DNA of 46,165 nt from Streptomyces sp. SM11 (GCF_002910905.1 NZ_NEUE01000267.1:1-46165), one strand, 5' to 3'. Shown: positions 32,032-40,771, counted from the stretch's first letter. Made by a program: numbers and translations. The notes: a model not told the origin generated them from the letters alone.

Positions 32032-33527
32032 TCGGCGGCCGGGAGCGGGTCCGGGGCGCCGATGCCGGGGAGGCCGAGCATCACTCCGGCGGGCTCGGCG
32101 GCGGCCCCGGTGCTGCGCTTCTCCCAGGCGTCGCCCGCGCGGGTGGACCGTACGGCGAGCGGCGTGCCCTCGGCGAGCAGGTGGTGCGGGGCGGCGTAGG
32201 TGATCTCGACGGTCACCACGTCGCCGGGGCGCACGGCCTTCCCGGGCTGCGTGAAGTGGACCAGCCGGTTGTCGGGAGCGCGGCCGGAGAGGCGCCGGGT
32301 GGCGCCGTCCTTGCGGCCCTCGCCCTCCGCGACCATGACGTCCAGGGTGCGGCCGACCTGCTTCTTGTTCTCGTCCCAGGAGATCTGCTCCTGGAGGGCC
32401 GACAGGCGCATGTACCGCTCCTGGACGACCGCCTTGGGGATCTGACCGTCCATGTCGGCGGCGGGGGTCCCGGGGCGCTTGGAGTACTGGAAGGTGAACG
32501 CGTTGGCGAAACGCGCCTCGCGGACGGCGTGCATCGTCTGCTCGAAGTCCTCCTCGGTCTCGCCGGGAAATCCCACGATGATGTCCGTGGAGATGGCAGC
32601 GTCCGGCATCGCGGCGCGCACCTTCTCGATGATCCCCAGGAAGCGCTCCTGGCGGTAGGAACGGCGCATCGCCTTAAGGACGCGGTCCGATCCGGACTGC
32701 ATCGGCATGTGCAGCTGCGGCATCACGTTCGGCGTCTCGGCCATGGCGGCGATGACGTCGTCGGTGAAGTCGCGGGGGTGCGGCGAGGTGAAGCGGACGC
32801 GCTCCAGGCCTTCGATGGAGCCGCAGGCGCGCAGCAGTTTGGAGAAGGCCTCACGGTCGCCGATGTCGGAGCCGTACGCGTTCACGTTCTGGCCGAGCAG
32901 GGTGATCTCGGAGACGCCCTCGGCGACCAGGGCCTCGATCTCGGCCAGGATGTCGCCGGTGCGGCGGTCCTTCTCCTTGCCGCGCAGGGCCGGGACGATG
33001 CAGAAGGTGCAGGTGTTGTTGCAGCCGACCGAGATGGAGACCCACGCGGCGTAGGCGGACTCGCGCCGGGTGGGGAGCGTGGAGGGGAACGCCTCCAGGG
33101 ACTCGGCGATCTCGATCTGCGCCTCTTCCTGGATGCGGGCGCGCTCCAGGAGAACCGGCAGTTTGCCGATGTTGTGGGTGCCGAAGACGACGTCGACCCA
33201 GGGGGCCCGCTTGACGATGGTGTCGCGGTCCTTCTGCGCGAGACAGCCGCCGACGGCGATCTGCATCCCGGGGCGCTTGGTCTTCATGGGTGCGAGGCGG
33301 CCGAGGTTTCCGTAAAGCTTGTTGTCGGCGTTCTCCCGCACCGCGCAGGTGTTGAAGACGACGACGTCGGCGTCGCCGTCGGAGCCTTCGGGGGCCCGGA
33401 CGTAACCGGCGCCCTCCAGGAGACCCGACAGCCGTTCGGAGTCGTGGACGTTCATCTGGCACCCGTAGGTGCGCACCTCGTAGCTCTTCTGGACGTCCAC
33501 TGCTTCGCTCCGGTTGCCGCTGCTCAT
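32007..33527 (-). CDS. miaB: tRNA-2-methylthio-N6-dimethylallyladenosine synthase
   Basis: 506-residue MiaB, a radical-SAM enzyme adding the 2-methylthio group to the isopentenylated A37 made by MiaA. The N-terminal domain carries the three cysteines of the auxiliary cluster (YGCQMNVHDSE, FNTCAVRENA, VGGCLAQKD). The radical-SAM motif is VGCNNTCTFCIVPALRG near residue 165, and a TRAM domain (residues 375-445) follows. The C-terminal tail of about 55 residues beyond TRAM is less conserved and its last codons are duplicated downstream. The ATG at 33527 has no strong ribosome binding site. Confidence 0.97.
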   Translation of the reverse strand: MSSGNRSEAVDVQKSYEVRTYGCQMNVHDSERLSGLLEGAGYVRAPEGSDGDADVVVFNTCAVRENADNKLYGNLGRLAPMKTKRPGMQIAVGGCLAQKDRDTIVKRAPWVDVVFGTHNIGKLPVLLERARIQEEAQIEIAESLEAFPSTLPTRRESAYAAWVSISVGCNNTCTFCIVPALRGKEKDRRTGDILAEIEALVAEGVSEITLLGQNVNAYGSDIGDREAFSKLLRACGSIEGLERVRFTSPHPRDFTDDVIAAMAETPNVMPQLHMPMQSGSDRVLKAMRRSYRQERFLGIIEKVRAAMPDAAISTDIIVGFPGETEEDFEQTMHAVREARFANAFTFQYSKRPGTPAADMDGQIPKAVVQERYMRLSALQEQISWDENKKQVGRTLDVMVAEGEGRKDGATRRLSGRAPDNRLVHFTQPGKAVRPGDVVTVEITYAAPHHLLAEGTPLAVRSTRAGDAWEKRSTGAAAEPAGVMLGLPGIGAPDPLPAAEAPACGIG

Positions 33528-33676
33528 GGGACAAGGGTAGGCGGTTGCCGGGCGGCGCCCTGCCGCCGCCCGGCCCCGCCCCTCCCGGCCTCCACCCCGC
33601 CCCGCCCCGTCCGCTGTGGGCCGGGCCTCACGGGGAAGCCTGGCCAGAGGGCGGGTGAGCTGGCAGGATCGCGCGC

Positions 33677-34678
33677 ATGTCCCACGCTCTGTCCCGATTC
33701 GGCCGCCGGCGCACCCTGCGGACGGGCGCCGTCCTCGCGGTCGTGCTCGGGCTGCTCGCGTGGTGGCTGCTGCCCCAGGGGGACGAGGGGGACCCGAGCG
33801 GGCCGCTCACCTTCTCCACCGGAGTGCCCAGTGGCGTCTACCAGCGCTACGGGGAGCGGCTGGAGGGCGCGCTCGCCAAGGACATGCCGAAGGTGTCCAT
33901 ACGGCTGCGGACCAGCGAGGGGTCGCAGCAGAACCTCGCCCGGGTGGCGACGGGCGAGGCGGACTTCACCATCGCCACCGCCGACGCCGTGGCGACCTAC
34001 CTGCGCGAGGGCAGGACCGGGGCCCGTCGGCTGCGCGGCTGCGTCCGGCTGTACGACGACTACGTCCAGCTGGTCGTGCCCCGCGACTCCGCTATCCGCA
34101 AGGCCTCCGACCTTCGGGACAAGCGGGTGGGCGTGGGCCAGGGGGGCTCCGGGGTGCGGCTGGTCGCGGACCGGCTGCTGACGGCGGCGGGGCTCGATCC
34201 GGCCGACGACATCACCCCGGTGCCGGTGGGCATCGACACCATGCCCGTACAACTGACGCAGGGTCGGCTCGACGCCTTCTTCTGGTCGGGCGGGCTGCCG
34301 ACCGCAGCCGTACAGGAGCTGTCGCAGCGCTTCGCCATCCGGCTGGTGCCACTGGAGGCGGACCTGGTCGCGAAGTTGCAGGCGACGACAGGACCCACCG
34401 GTCTCTACCGGTCGGCCATGATGCCCGCCGACGCCTATCCGCAGGCCCAGCGGGGTCAGTCGGTACCCACGGTCGCCGTCGCCAACCTGCTCGTCACGAC
34501 CGACCGTACGGACGCGGCCATGGCCGAGGCCTTCACCCGGACGGTGATCAACAGCCGGGACCGGATCGGCCGAGAGGTCCACGCCGCGCAGTTGGTCGAT
34601 CTGCGGACGGCGATCTACACGGATCCGCTGGACGTGCACGACGGGGCCAAGGACTACTACCGCTCGGTGAAACCGTGA
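33677..34678 (+). CDS. TAXI-family solute-binding protein, membrane-anchored, no TRAP partner
   Basis: 333 residues. A basic start (FGRRRTLRTG) and one hydrophobic helix (AVLAVVLGLLAWWLL, residues 18-32) with no lipobox Cys suggest a membrane-anchored extracytoplasmic protein. The rest is a TAXI solute-binding domain: LTFSTGVPSGVYQRYGERL, RTSEGSQQNLARVATGEADFTIA, VGVGQGGSGVRLVADRLL, and LDAFFWSGGLPTAAV. TAXI proteins normally serve TRAP transporters, but no TRAP membrane subunit is nearby. The gene faces a sensor kinase gene, and the structurally known Thermus TAXI protein binds glutamate. I infer it may serve sensing in the glutamate block. Confidence 0.88.
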   Translation: MSHALSRFGRRRTLRTGAVLAVVLGLLAWWLLPQGDEGDPSGPLTFSTGVPSGVYQRYGERLEGALAKDMPKVSIRLRTSEGSQQNLARVATGEADFTIATADAVATYLREGRTGARRLRGCVRLYDDYVQLVVPRDSAIRKASDLRDKRVGVGQGGSGVRLVADRLLTAAGLDPADDITPVPVGIDTMPVQLTQGRLDAFFWSGGLPTAAVQELSQRFAIRLVPLEADLVAKLQATTGPTGLYRSAMMPADAYPQAQRGQSVPTVAVANLLVTTDRTDAAMAEAFTRTVINSRDRIGREVHAAQLVDLRTAIYTDPLDVHDGAKDYYRSVKP

Positions 34679-34721
34679 CTGCTCTTCGGTGAGGGCATGA
34701 GGCCCTCGGCGTCCCCTCGGC

Positions 34722-36119
34722 TCAGCCACCGCCCGGCAGGTCGCGGGGGACCGAGACGGTCACCCGCAGACCGTGCGGCCCGTGGTGCTCGTACGCGATC
34801 GAGCCGCCGCCCGCCGCGAGCAGCACCCTGGAGATGGAGAGGCCCAGGCCCGATCCGCTGACGTTCTGGTGGCGGGTGCTGCGCCAGAAGCGGTCCCCGA
34901 CGCGCTCCAGCTCCGCTTCGGTGAGGCCGGGGCCCCGGTCGGCGACGACGACGGTCGCCGCGAGGGCTCCGGCGGCGACCGTGACGATGACGTCCTCTCC
35001 GGCAGGGGTGAACTTCAGGGCGTTGTCGATCACCGCGTCCAGGGCACTGGAGAGCGCGACGGGGTCGGCCCAGGCGGTGGCCGCCGGAGCCCCGTCCAGG
35101 GTGAGGGCCACCCCCTCCCGCTCCGCCATGGGTCGCCAGGAGGCGACCCGCTCGGCGGTGAGCGGGACGATGTCGATCAGCTGGAGGTCCGCTTCGGCAT
35201 GCTCGGCCAGCGCGAGGTCCAGGAGGTCGTCGAGGACCCGGGCCAGCCGCTTGCCCTCGGTGCGCACGGCCGCGATCTCCTCGCTGCCCTCGGGCAGCTC
35301 CAGAGCGAGGAGCTCGATACGCAGCAGCAGGGCTGCGAGCGGGTTGCGCAGCTGGTGCGAGGCGTCGGCGACGAAGGCGCGCTGCTGCTCCAGCACGTCC
35401 TCTATGTTGTCCGCCATCTCGTTGAAGGAACGGGCCAGATGTCTGAGCTCCGGGGGCCCGGCGGAGACCACGACCCGGGAGCGCATGCGGCCGCCGGCGA
35501 TGTCGTGGGCGGCCGCGTCCAGGGTCCGTACGGGCAGCAGGACCCAGCCGGTGAGCCGGACCGCCGCCACGACCGCCACCAGGAGGGCCAGCCCCTCGCC
35601 GAGGCCGATGAACAGCCATGTCCGCAGGGTCCGGGACCGCATCCCGCCGGTGGGCGAGTCGATGACGACCACGGCGATCACGTCGCCGTCGCGCACGACG
35701 GGCGAGGCGACGACGACGCGGCCGTCGCGCCAGGGCCAGACCTGCGGGGGGTCGTGCGAGCGGCGGCCCAGCAGCGCCTCGTCGAAGGCCGTTCGCCCCT
35801 CCCCCTCGACGGGCAGGGTCCAGATGCTGGGGGCCTTGCCCAGGGCCCGGTCGTCCGGGAAGAAGACGCCGGCGCGGATGTCGTACACCGAGGCGTAGAG
35901 CTCCAGGTCGGTCTGGAGGGTGCGGCGGCGCCCCTCGCTGTCCGGGGAGGTGTCGGTGATGGACTGCGCCAGGGCGGCGAACCGTGCGGTGTCGTCGATC
36001 CGGTCGATCACCAGGCGCTGCTGTTCGGCCGCCGCCACGCTCACCGCGAGCGGGAAGCCGAGGGTGAGCAGGACGGCGGCCATCAGGACGATGAGCAGCG
36101 GGAGCAGACGGGAGCGCAC
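34722..36119 (-). CDS. gluK: Sensor histidine kinase (gluK candidate)
   Basis: 465 residues. Topology: TM helix 5-30, extracytoplasmic sensor region of about 135 residues (31-165), TM helix 168-190, HAMP (191-243), then the kinase core. The phosphoacceptor is His255 in ADASHQLRNPL; the ATPase boxes are AVIDNALKFTPAGED (N), VVADRGPGLTEAELERVGDRFWR (G1/F) and GSGLGLSISRVL (G2). GTG 36119 lies 21 bases after the response regulator stop, so the two are co-transcribed. Position beside gluABCD matches the GluR-GluK glutamate-sensing system described in S. coelicolor; the name rests on synteny and is not proved by sequence. Confidence 0.88.
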   Translation of the reverse strand: MRSRLLPLLIVLMAAVLLTLGFPLAVSVAAAEQQRLVIDRIDDTARFAALAQSITDTSPDSEGRRRTLQTDLELYASVYDIRAGVFFPDDRALGKAPSIWTLPVEGEGRTAFDEALLGRRSHDPPQVWPWRDGRVVVASPVVRDGDVIAVVVIDSPTGGMRSRTLRTWLFIGLGEGLALLVAVVAAVRLTGWVLLPVRTLDAAAHDIAGGRMRSRVVVSAGPPELRHLARSFNEMADNIEDVLEQQRAFVADASHQLRNPLAALLLRIELLALELPEGSEEIAAVRTEGKRLARVLDDLLDLALAEHAEADLQLIDIVPLTAERVASWRPMAEREGVALTLDGAPAATAWADPVALSSALDAVIDNALKFTPAGEDVIVTVAAGALAATVVVADRGPGLTEAELERVGDRFWRSTRHQNVSGSGLGLSISRVLLAAGGGSIAYEHHGPHGLRVTVSVPRDLPGGG

Positions 36120-36140
36120 CGGGAGGACGTACCCGCCGGG

Positions 36141-36833
36141 TTACGCGGACGGTGCGACGAGCCGGTAGCCGACGCCCCGCACGGTCTCGATCAGGGCGGG
36201 CAGCCTCAGCTTGGAGCGCAGGGAGGCGACATGGACCTCCAGAGTGCGTCCGGTGCCCTCCCAGCTGGTGCGCCAGACCTCGCTGATGATCTGCTCGCGG
36301 CGGAAGACGACGCCGGGGCGCTGGGCGAGAAGGGCCAGCAGGTCGAACTCCTTGCGGGTGAGCTGGACTTCCGCGCCGCCGACGCTGACCCGGCGGGTCG
36401 GCAGTTCGACGGCGACCGGCCCGAGGCGCAGGGCGGCGACGGGGGTCGGCGCGGTGTCCTCGCCGGTGGTGGTGCGCCGGGCGACCGCGTGGATACGGGC
36501 GAGTAGCTCGCCGGTGTCGTACGGCTTGGTGACGTAGTCGTCGGCGCCGAGGTTCAGTCCGTGGATGCGCGAGCGCACGTCGGCACGGGCGGTGACCATG
36601 ATCACGGGGGTCGCGGTGCGCTTGCGGACCTTCCCGCACACCTCGTAGCCGTCTTGGTCGGGCAGGCCGAGGTCGAGGAGGATCACCCCGAAAGGCTCCT
36701 TCTCGGCGGGCAGCAGCGCGCGCAGGGCCTCCTCGCCGTTGCGGGCGTGCACGACCTGGAATCCGTGCCGGGCGAGCACGGCGGACAGGGCCGCCGCGAC
36801 ATGGTCGTCATCCTCGACGAGCAGCAGTCTCAT
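36141..36833 (-). CDS. gluR: OmpR/PhoB-type response regulator (gluR candidate)
   Basis: 230 residues. The receiver domain has the acidic pocket VEDDDH, phosphoacceptor Asp54 in VILLDLGLPDQDG, Thr in VTARAD and Lys in DDYVTKPY. The winged-helix output domain (about 135-228) includes VQLTRKEFDLLALLAQRPG and LEVHVASLRSKL. ATG 36833 is preceded by GGAGG. It is divergent from gluA across 388 bases, as reported for the S. coelicolor gluR-gluABCD region. Direct repeats that could be its binding sites lie 70-105 bases upstream. Confidence 0.88.
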   Translation of the reverse strand: MRLLLVEDDDHVAAALSAVLARHGFQVVHARNGEEALRALLPAEKEPFGVILLDLGLPDQDGYEVCGKVRKRTATPVIMVTARADVRSRIHGLNLGADDYVTKPYDTGELLARIHAVARRTTTGEDTAPTPVAALRLGPVAVELPTRRVSVGGAEVQLTRKEFDLLALLAQRPGVVFRREQIISEVWRTSWEGTGRTLEVHVASLRSKLRLPALIETVRGVGYRLVAPSA

Positions 36834-36902
36834 GGCCCTCCTCTCCGTGTCTCCCGGGGCCGTACGGCTCCTCGGGTTCGCTCGTACAACCGTTGCACGG
36901 TG

Positions 36903-36939
36903 TCACCGGGTGTTACCTCACGTTTCACCCTGCTTCACC
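36903..36939. promoter_or_regulatory. Phased TYACC repeats, possible response regulator sites
   Basis: TCACC at 36903, TTACC at 36913, TCACC at 36925 and TCACC at 36935, giving steps of 10, 12 and 10 bases, about one helical turn each. OmpR/PhoB-type regulators bind direct repeats spaced this way, and the array is 70-105 bases upstream of the regulator's own start. Confidence 0.5.
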
Positions 36940-37154
36940 CGGAAGATCCTTGGTGAGGTCTCCCGTTCGTCGACGCTTCACGTCCACCTCTCTCCAGGCA
37001 TCCACGCCGATGAACGGCGCACCAGTCAAGAGCCTGCCGGTTACAGCAGGGTTTCCGTTATGCACCCGGTACACCCTCGGGCGGCACGGGGCGTCCTGTT
37101 CACACGGAGTGTCCGGTTGCCGCCGGATCGTTATGCTCAATTTCCGCTCAGATG

Positions 37155-37182
37155 TAATGACGTTGGTAGCACTGCGTCATTA
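37155..37182. promoter_or_regulatory. Inverted repeat upstream of gluA
   Basis: TAATGACG (37155-37162) and CGTCATTA (37175-37182) form a perfect 8-bp inverted repeat with a 12-base centre, 40-67 bases before the gluA start. It could be an operator for the transporter operon or a leader hairpin. Confidence 0.5.
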
Positions 37183-37221
37183 GTCTCCTTGTTCAACCGA
37201 GGAGGACGGAGCAAGAAGCCG

Positions 37222-38007
37222 ATGAGCGGAGTTTCAGTGACCAAGGCCGCCGACGATGCCGCGCCCGCGGCGAACGACCTGGTCGTACTGAGCAACGTCA
37301 ACAAGCACTTCGGCGCGCTGCATGTGCTCCAGGACATCGACCTGACCATCGCCGGTGGCGAGGTCGTGGTCGTCATCGGGCCTTCCGGGTCCGGCAAGTC
37401 CACGCTGTGCCGCACGATCAACCGCTTGGAGACGATCGATTCGGGAGCGATCTCGATCGACGGCAAGCCCCTGCCCCAGGAGGGCAAGGAGCTGGCCAGG
37501 CTGCGTGCCGACGTGGGCATGGTCTTCCAGTCGTTCAATCTCTTCGCACACAAGACGGTGCTGGAGAACGTCATGCTGGGCCAGATCAAGGTCCGCAAGA
37601 CCGACAAGCAGGCGGCGGAGGTGAAGGCCCGGGATCTGCTCGACCGGGTGGGTGTCGGCGTACAGGCCGACAAGTACCCGGCACAGCTCTCCGGTGGTCA
37701 GCAGCAACGCGTCGCGATCGCACGGGCGTTGGCCATGGACCCGAAGGTCATGCTCTTCGACGAGCCCACGTCGGCTCTCGACCCGGAGATGATCAACGAG
37801 GTCCTCGAAGTCATGCAGCAGCTCGCCCGGGACGGGATGACGATGATCGTCGTCACCCACGAGATGGGCTTCGCCCGTTCCGCCGCCAACCGCGTCGTGT
37901 TCATGGCTGACGGGAAGATCGTCGAAGAGGCGGCGCCCGACCAGTTCTTCAGCAACCCACGCAGCGACCGGGCCAAGGACTTCCTGTCGAAGATCCTTCA
38001 CCACTGA
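37222..38007 (+). CDS. gluA: Glutamate ABC transporter ATP-binding protein
   Basis: 261-residue ATPase of a polar amino acid importer, first gene of gluABCD. Walker A is VVVIGPSGSGKSTLCRTINRLE; Q-loop VFQSFNLFAHKTV; ABC signature LSGGQQQRVAIARALA; Walker B VMLFDEPTSALDP; switch His in IVVTHEMGF. The Glu/polar amino acid subfamily is indicated by the NLFAHKTVLENV pattern. A start at GTG 37237 is also possible, but ATG 37222 lies at a better distance from GGAGGACGGAG. gluB follows after 32 bases. Confidence 0.95.
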   Translation: MSGVSVTKAADDAAPAANDLVVLSNVNKHFGALHVLQDIDLTIAGGEVVVVIGPSGSGKSTLCRTINRLETIDSGAISIDGKPLPQEGKELARLRADVGMVFQSFNLFAHKTVLENVMLGQIKVRKTDKQAAEVKARDLLDRVGVGVQADKYPAQLSGGQQQRVAIARALAMDPKVMLFDEPTSALDPEMINEVLEVMQQLARDGMTMIVVTHEMGFARSAANRVVFMADGKIVEEAAPDQFFSNPRSDRAKDFLSKILHH

Positions 38008-38039
38008 CGACAACGACCCACGACCTGAGGATTGTTCAC

Positions 38040-38963
38040 ATGAAGCTCCGTAAGTCCGCCGCCGTCGCGGCCATCGCCGTCCTGGCCCTGACCGCCACCG
38101 CTTGTGGTGGCAAGGAGGGCTCCGCCGGTGACAAGCCGGGCGGCACGAAGCCGGGTTCCTCCGAGGCCCCCGAACTCCCCACGTACACCGTCGCCACCGG
38201 CGTCGACCTGGACTCGCCGGTCTTCAAGAAGGCCAAGGAGCGGGGCAAGCTGATCATCGGCGCCAAGGCCGACCAGCCGTACCTCGGCTTCGAGGACCAG
38301 TCGACCAAGGAGCGCTCGGGCTTCGACATCGAGATCGCCAGGATGGTCGCGGCCGACCTCGGCTTCTCCGAGAAGCAGATCGAGTGGAAGACCGTCGACT
38401 CCGGCGTCCGTGAGACGGCCATCTCCAAGGGCCAGGTCGACTACTACGTCGGCACCTACACGATCAACGACGAACGCAAGAAGCAGGTCGGCTTCGCCGG
38501 GCCGTACTACAAGGCCGGCGCGGCTCTCCTGACACGCAAGGACGACAAGTCGATCACCGGCAAGGAGTCGGTGAAGGGCAAGAAGGTCTGCTCGATCGTC
38601 GGCTCCACCCCGCTCCAGGAGATCAAGAAGCCGGAGTACGGCGCGAGCGTCGTCGAGCTGGCCAAGTACTCCGACTGCGTGCAGCAGCTGCTGACCAAGC
38701 AGGTCGACGCCGTCACCACGGACGACTCGATCCTCAAGGGCTACGCCGCCGCCAACTCCGGCAAGCTCCACGTCGTCGGCGATCCCTTCACCGACGAGCC
38801 CTACGGCGTCGGAATGGACAAGGACGACAAGGTGCTCCGCGAGGCCATCAGCACGTCGCTGGAGGACCGCGTCAAGGACGGCACGTACAAGAAGATCTAC
38901 GAGGCCACGCTGGGCCTGTCCGGCTCGGACTACGTCGACCCGCCGGCCATCGAGCGCTACTGA
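38040..38963 (+). CDS. gluB: Glutamate ABC transporter substrate-binding lipoprotein
   Basis: 307-residue extracytoplasmic binding protein. Signal peptide ends at the lipobox LALTATAC (Cys22), so it is tethered to the membrane surface, followed by a flexible Gly/Ser/Pro linker. The binding domain (about 55-300) has the polar amino acid family signature GFDIEIARMVAADLGF, with preceding KLIIGAKADQPYLGFED and VDYYVGTYTINDERKK. GluB delivers glutamate to GluCD. A hairpin lies just after its stop, in the 182-base gap before gluC. Confidence 0.95.
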   Translation: MKLRKSAAVAAIAVLALTATACGGKEGSAGDKPGGTKPGSSEAPELPTYTVATGVDLDSPVFKKAKERGKLIIGAKADQPYLGFEDQSTKERSGFDIEIARMVAADLGFSEKQIEWKTVDSGVRETAISKGQVDYYVGTYTINDERKKQVGFAGPYYKAGAALLTRKDDKSITGKESVKGKKVCSIVGSTPLQEIKKPEYGASVVELAKYSDCVQQLLTKQVDAVTTDDSILKGYAAANSGKLHVVGDPFTDEPYGVGMDKDDKVLREAISTSLEDRVKDGTYKKIYEATLGLSGSDYVDPPAIERY

Positions 38964-38969
38964 CGCCGT

Positions 38970-39011
38970 CGGCCGTCGGACCGCGGGCTCCGGCCCGCCG
39001 TCCGACGGCCG
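38970..39011 (+). terminator. Intra-operon hairpin between gluB and gluC
   Basis: Perfect 12-bp outer stem CGGCCGTCGGAC (38970-38981) with its complement (39000-39011), and a further GCGGG/CCCGC stem inside. Directly after the binding-protein stop. Probably partial termination or mRNA protection, giving more GluB than permease. Confidence 0.7.
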
Positions 39012-39145
39012 CCCCGGCACCGACGCCCCGCGAATGACCCAGGCGTCCCGTACACCCCCGCCGTCCCGGTCCGCCCGGGCGCGGCGGTCGTACGGGGCGC
39101 CCCTTCCCCTGCCCTGATGCCGCTGACCGCCGACGCGGAGACCTC

Positions 39146-39793
39146 ATGAACGTACTGCTCGACAATTTCCCAGAGTTCCGCGACGGCTTCATAGGAACCG
39201 TGTCGATCACCGCCGTCAGCTCGGTTATCGCCCTGGTCCTCGGTGTGCTCATCGCCGGGTTCCGGGTCTCGCCGGTGCCGCCGCTACGGTACTTCGGCAC
39301 CGCCTGGGTGACGCTGATGCGCAACACTCCGCTGACGCTGCTTTTCCTGATCTTCTTCTTCGTCGTGCCCGAGATCCTCTTCCCGGGGATGAGCCCGTTC
39401 GTGCTCGGCTCGCTGGCGCTCGGCTTCTACACCTCCTCGTTCGTGTGCGAGGCGGTTCGCTCCGGCATCAACACCGTGCCGCTGGGACAGGCCGAGGCCG
39501 CGCGATCGATCGGCATGACGTTCTCCCAGACGCTCCGGATCGTGGTGCTCCCCCAGGCGACCCGGACCGTGATCCCGCCGCTGAGCAGCATCTTCATCGC
39601 GCTCACCAAGAACTCCGCGATCGCCGGGGCCTTCAGCGTCGCCGAGCTGTTCGGCTGGCAGAAGCTGATGAGCGACAAGGGCTACGACATCGTGCCCGTC
39701 TTCATCTGGGTGGCCCTCGGCTATCTGGTCGTCACGTTTACCATCAGCGGCCTCTTCCGGCTGCTGGAGCGTCGCATGGAGGTCGCCCGATGA
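39146..39793 (+). CDS. gluC: Glutamate ABC transporter permease
   Basis: 215-residue inner-membrane permease with about five helices, starting ITAVSSVIALVLGVLIAGF. The EAA loop that contacts GluA is PLGQAEAARSIGMTFSQTLRIVVLPQA (near residues 112-138). Start ATG 39146 with GGAGA in front. Its stop overlaps the gluD start (ATGA), so the two permease halves are translationally coupled and form the heteromeric channel. Confidence 0.95.
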   Translation: MNVLLDNFPEFRDGFIGTVSITAVSSVIALVLGVLIAGFRVSPVPPLRYFGTAWVTLMRNTPLTLLFLIFFFVVPEILFPGMSPFVLGSLALGFYTSSFVCEAVRSGINTVPLGQAEAARSIGMTFSQTLRIVVLPQATRTVIPPLSSIFIALTKNSAIAGAFSVAELFGWQKLMSDKGYDIVPVFIWVALGYLVVTFTISGLFRLLERRMEVAR

Positions 39794-40731
39794 GCGCCAG
39801 CGTTCTCTTCGACGCCCCGGGTCCCAAGGCCGTCGTCCGCAACCGGATCTACGCCGTCGTCGGCACCCTCGCCATCGCGGCGCTGATCGCCGTCAGCATC
39901 GTGCGGCTCGCCGACAAGGGGCACCTCGCCCCCGCGATGTGGGACATCTTCAACTACACCGGCATCCGGCAGAACATCGCCGACGCCCTGATCGCCACGC
40001 TCAAGGCCTTCGGTCTTGCCGCGATCGGCTCGCTGGTCCTCGGTGTGCTCCTGGTGGTGGGCCGGCTCTCCGACCACCAGCCGGTCCGCTGGGCGGCGAC
40101 CACCTTCATCGAGCTGTTCCGCTCGCTCCCGCTGCTGATCACCATCTACGCCATCTGGGTCGGCTTCCTCACCGACTACTCGATGTGGGCGCTCGCGGCG
40201 GGCCTGTCCGTCTACAACGGCTGTGTCCAGGCCGAGGTGCTGCGGGCTGGCATCAACTCGGTGCCCAAGGGCCAGAGCGAGGCGGCGTACGCGCTCGGCA
40301 TGAGCAAGACGCAGGTCATGGTCAGCGTCCTGATGCCGCAGGCCGTCCGGTCCATGCTGCCGACGATCATCGGGCAGCTCGTGGTGACCCTCAAGGACAC
40401 CTCGCTCGGCTTCATCATCCTGTACCCGGAGCTGCTCCAGACCGCGCGGCTGATCGCCTCCAACACTCAGGTGAACGGCCAGTACCCGTATGTCTCGACG
40501 ATCGTCGTCATCGGCACAATCTACATCGCGATGTGTCTGCTGCTCTCGGCGCTGGCAACGTGGATCGAGAAGCGCGGCCGCCGCGCCAGGACCGGCATCA
40601 AGGTGGCGCCCGGCGCCCCGGCCGCCGGCATCCCCGCGGTCGATGCCGTTCCCGGCCCGGACGCGGGGGGCGCAAAGGGCGCAGGCCCGACGGCCGACGG
40701 TGCCGCTGGGGCCGGTGTGACGAAGGACTGA
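39790..40731 (+). CDS. gluD: Glutamate ABC transporter permease
   Basis: 313-residue permease. A long N-terminal helix (VVGTLAIAALIAVSIV) precedes the usual core of five helices. The EAA loop is PKGQSEAAYALGMSKTQVMVSVLMPQA near residues 160-185. The last 50 residues are a Gly/Ala/Pro-rich cytoplasmic tail without a domain. It starts in the ATGA overlap with gluC at 39790 and is the last gene of the operon; a hairpin terminator follows at 40772. Confidence 0.95.
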   Translation: MSASVLFDAPGPKAVVRNRIYAVVGTLAIAALIAVSIVRLADKGHLAPAMWDIFNYTGIRQNIADALIATLKAFGLAAIGSLVLGVLLVVGRLSDHQPVRWAATTFIELFRSLPLLITIYAIWVGFLTDYSMWALAAGLSVYNGCVQAEVLRAGINSVPKGQSEAAYALGMSKTQVMVSVLMPQAVRSMLPTIIGQLVVTLKDTSLGFIILYPELLQTARLIASNTQVNGQYPYVSTIVVIGTIYIAMCLLLSALATWIEKRGRRARTGIKVAPGAPAAGIPAVDAVPGPDAGGAKGAGPTADGAAGAGVTKD

Positions 40732-40771
40732 CCTCCCCGGGGCCCGGCCGGCCCTTCCCGGCAGGAGCATT

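Larger units (their letters stand above)
36834..37221. promoter_or_regulatory. Divergent region between response regulator gene and gluA
   Basis: 388 bases without a gene, holding the promoters of the two-component operon (minus) and gluABCD (plus). Noted elements: four TYACC repeats at 36903-36939 and an inverted repeat at 37155-37182 close to gluA. The gluA ribosome binding region has GAGGAGGACGGAG, ending about 10 bases before ATG 37222. I see no convincing -35/-10 pair. Confidence 0.6.

Noticed and set aside
36739..37221. Longer N-terminus for gluA from 36739
   Set aside because: It would overlap the divergent response regulator gene and promoter region; ATG 37222 gives the normal ATPase start.
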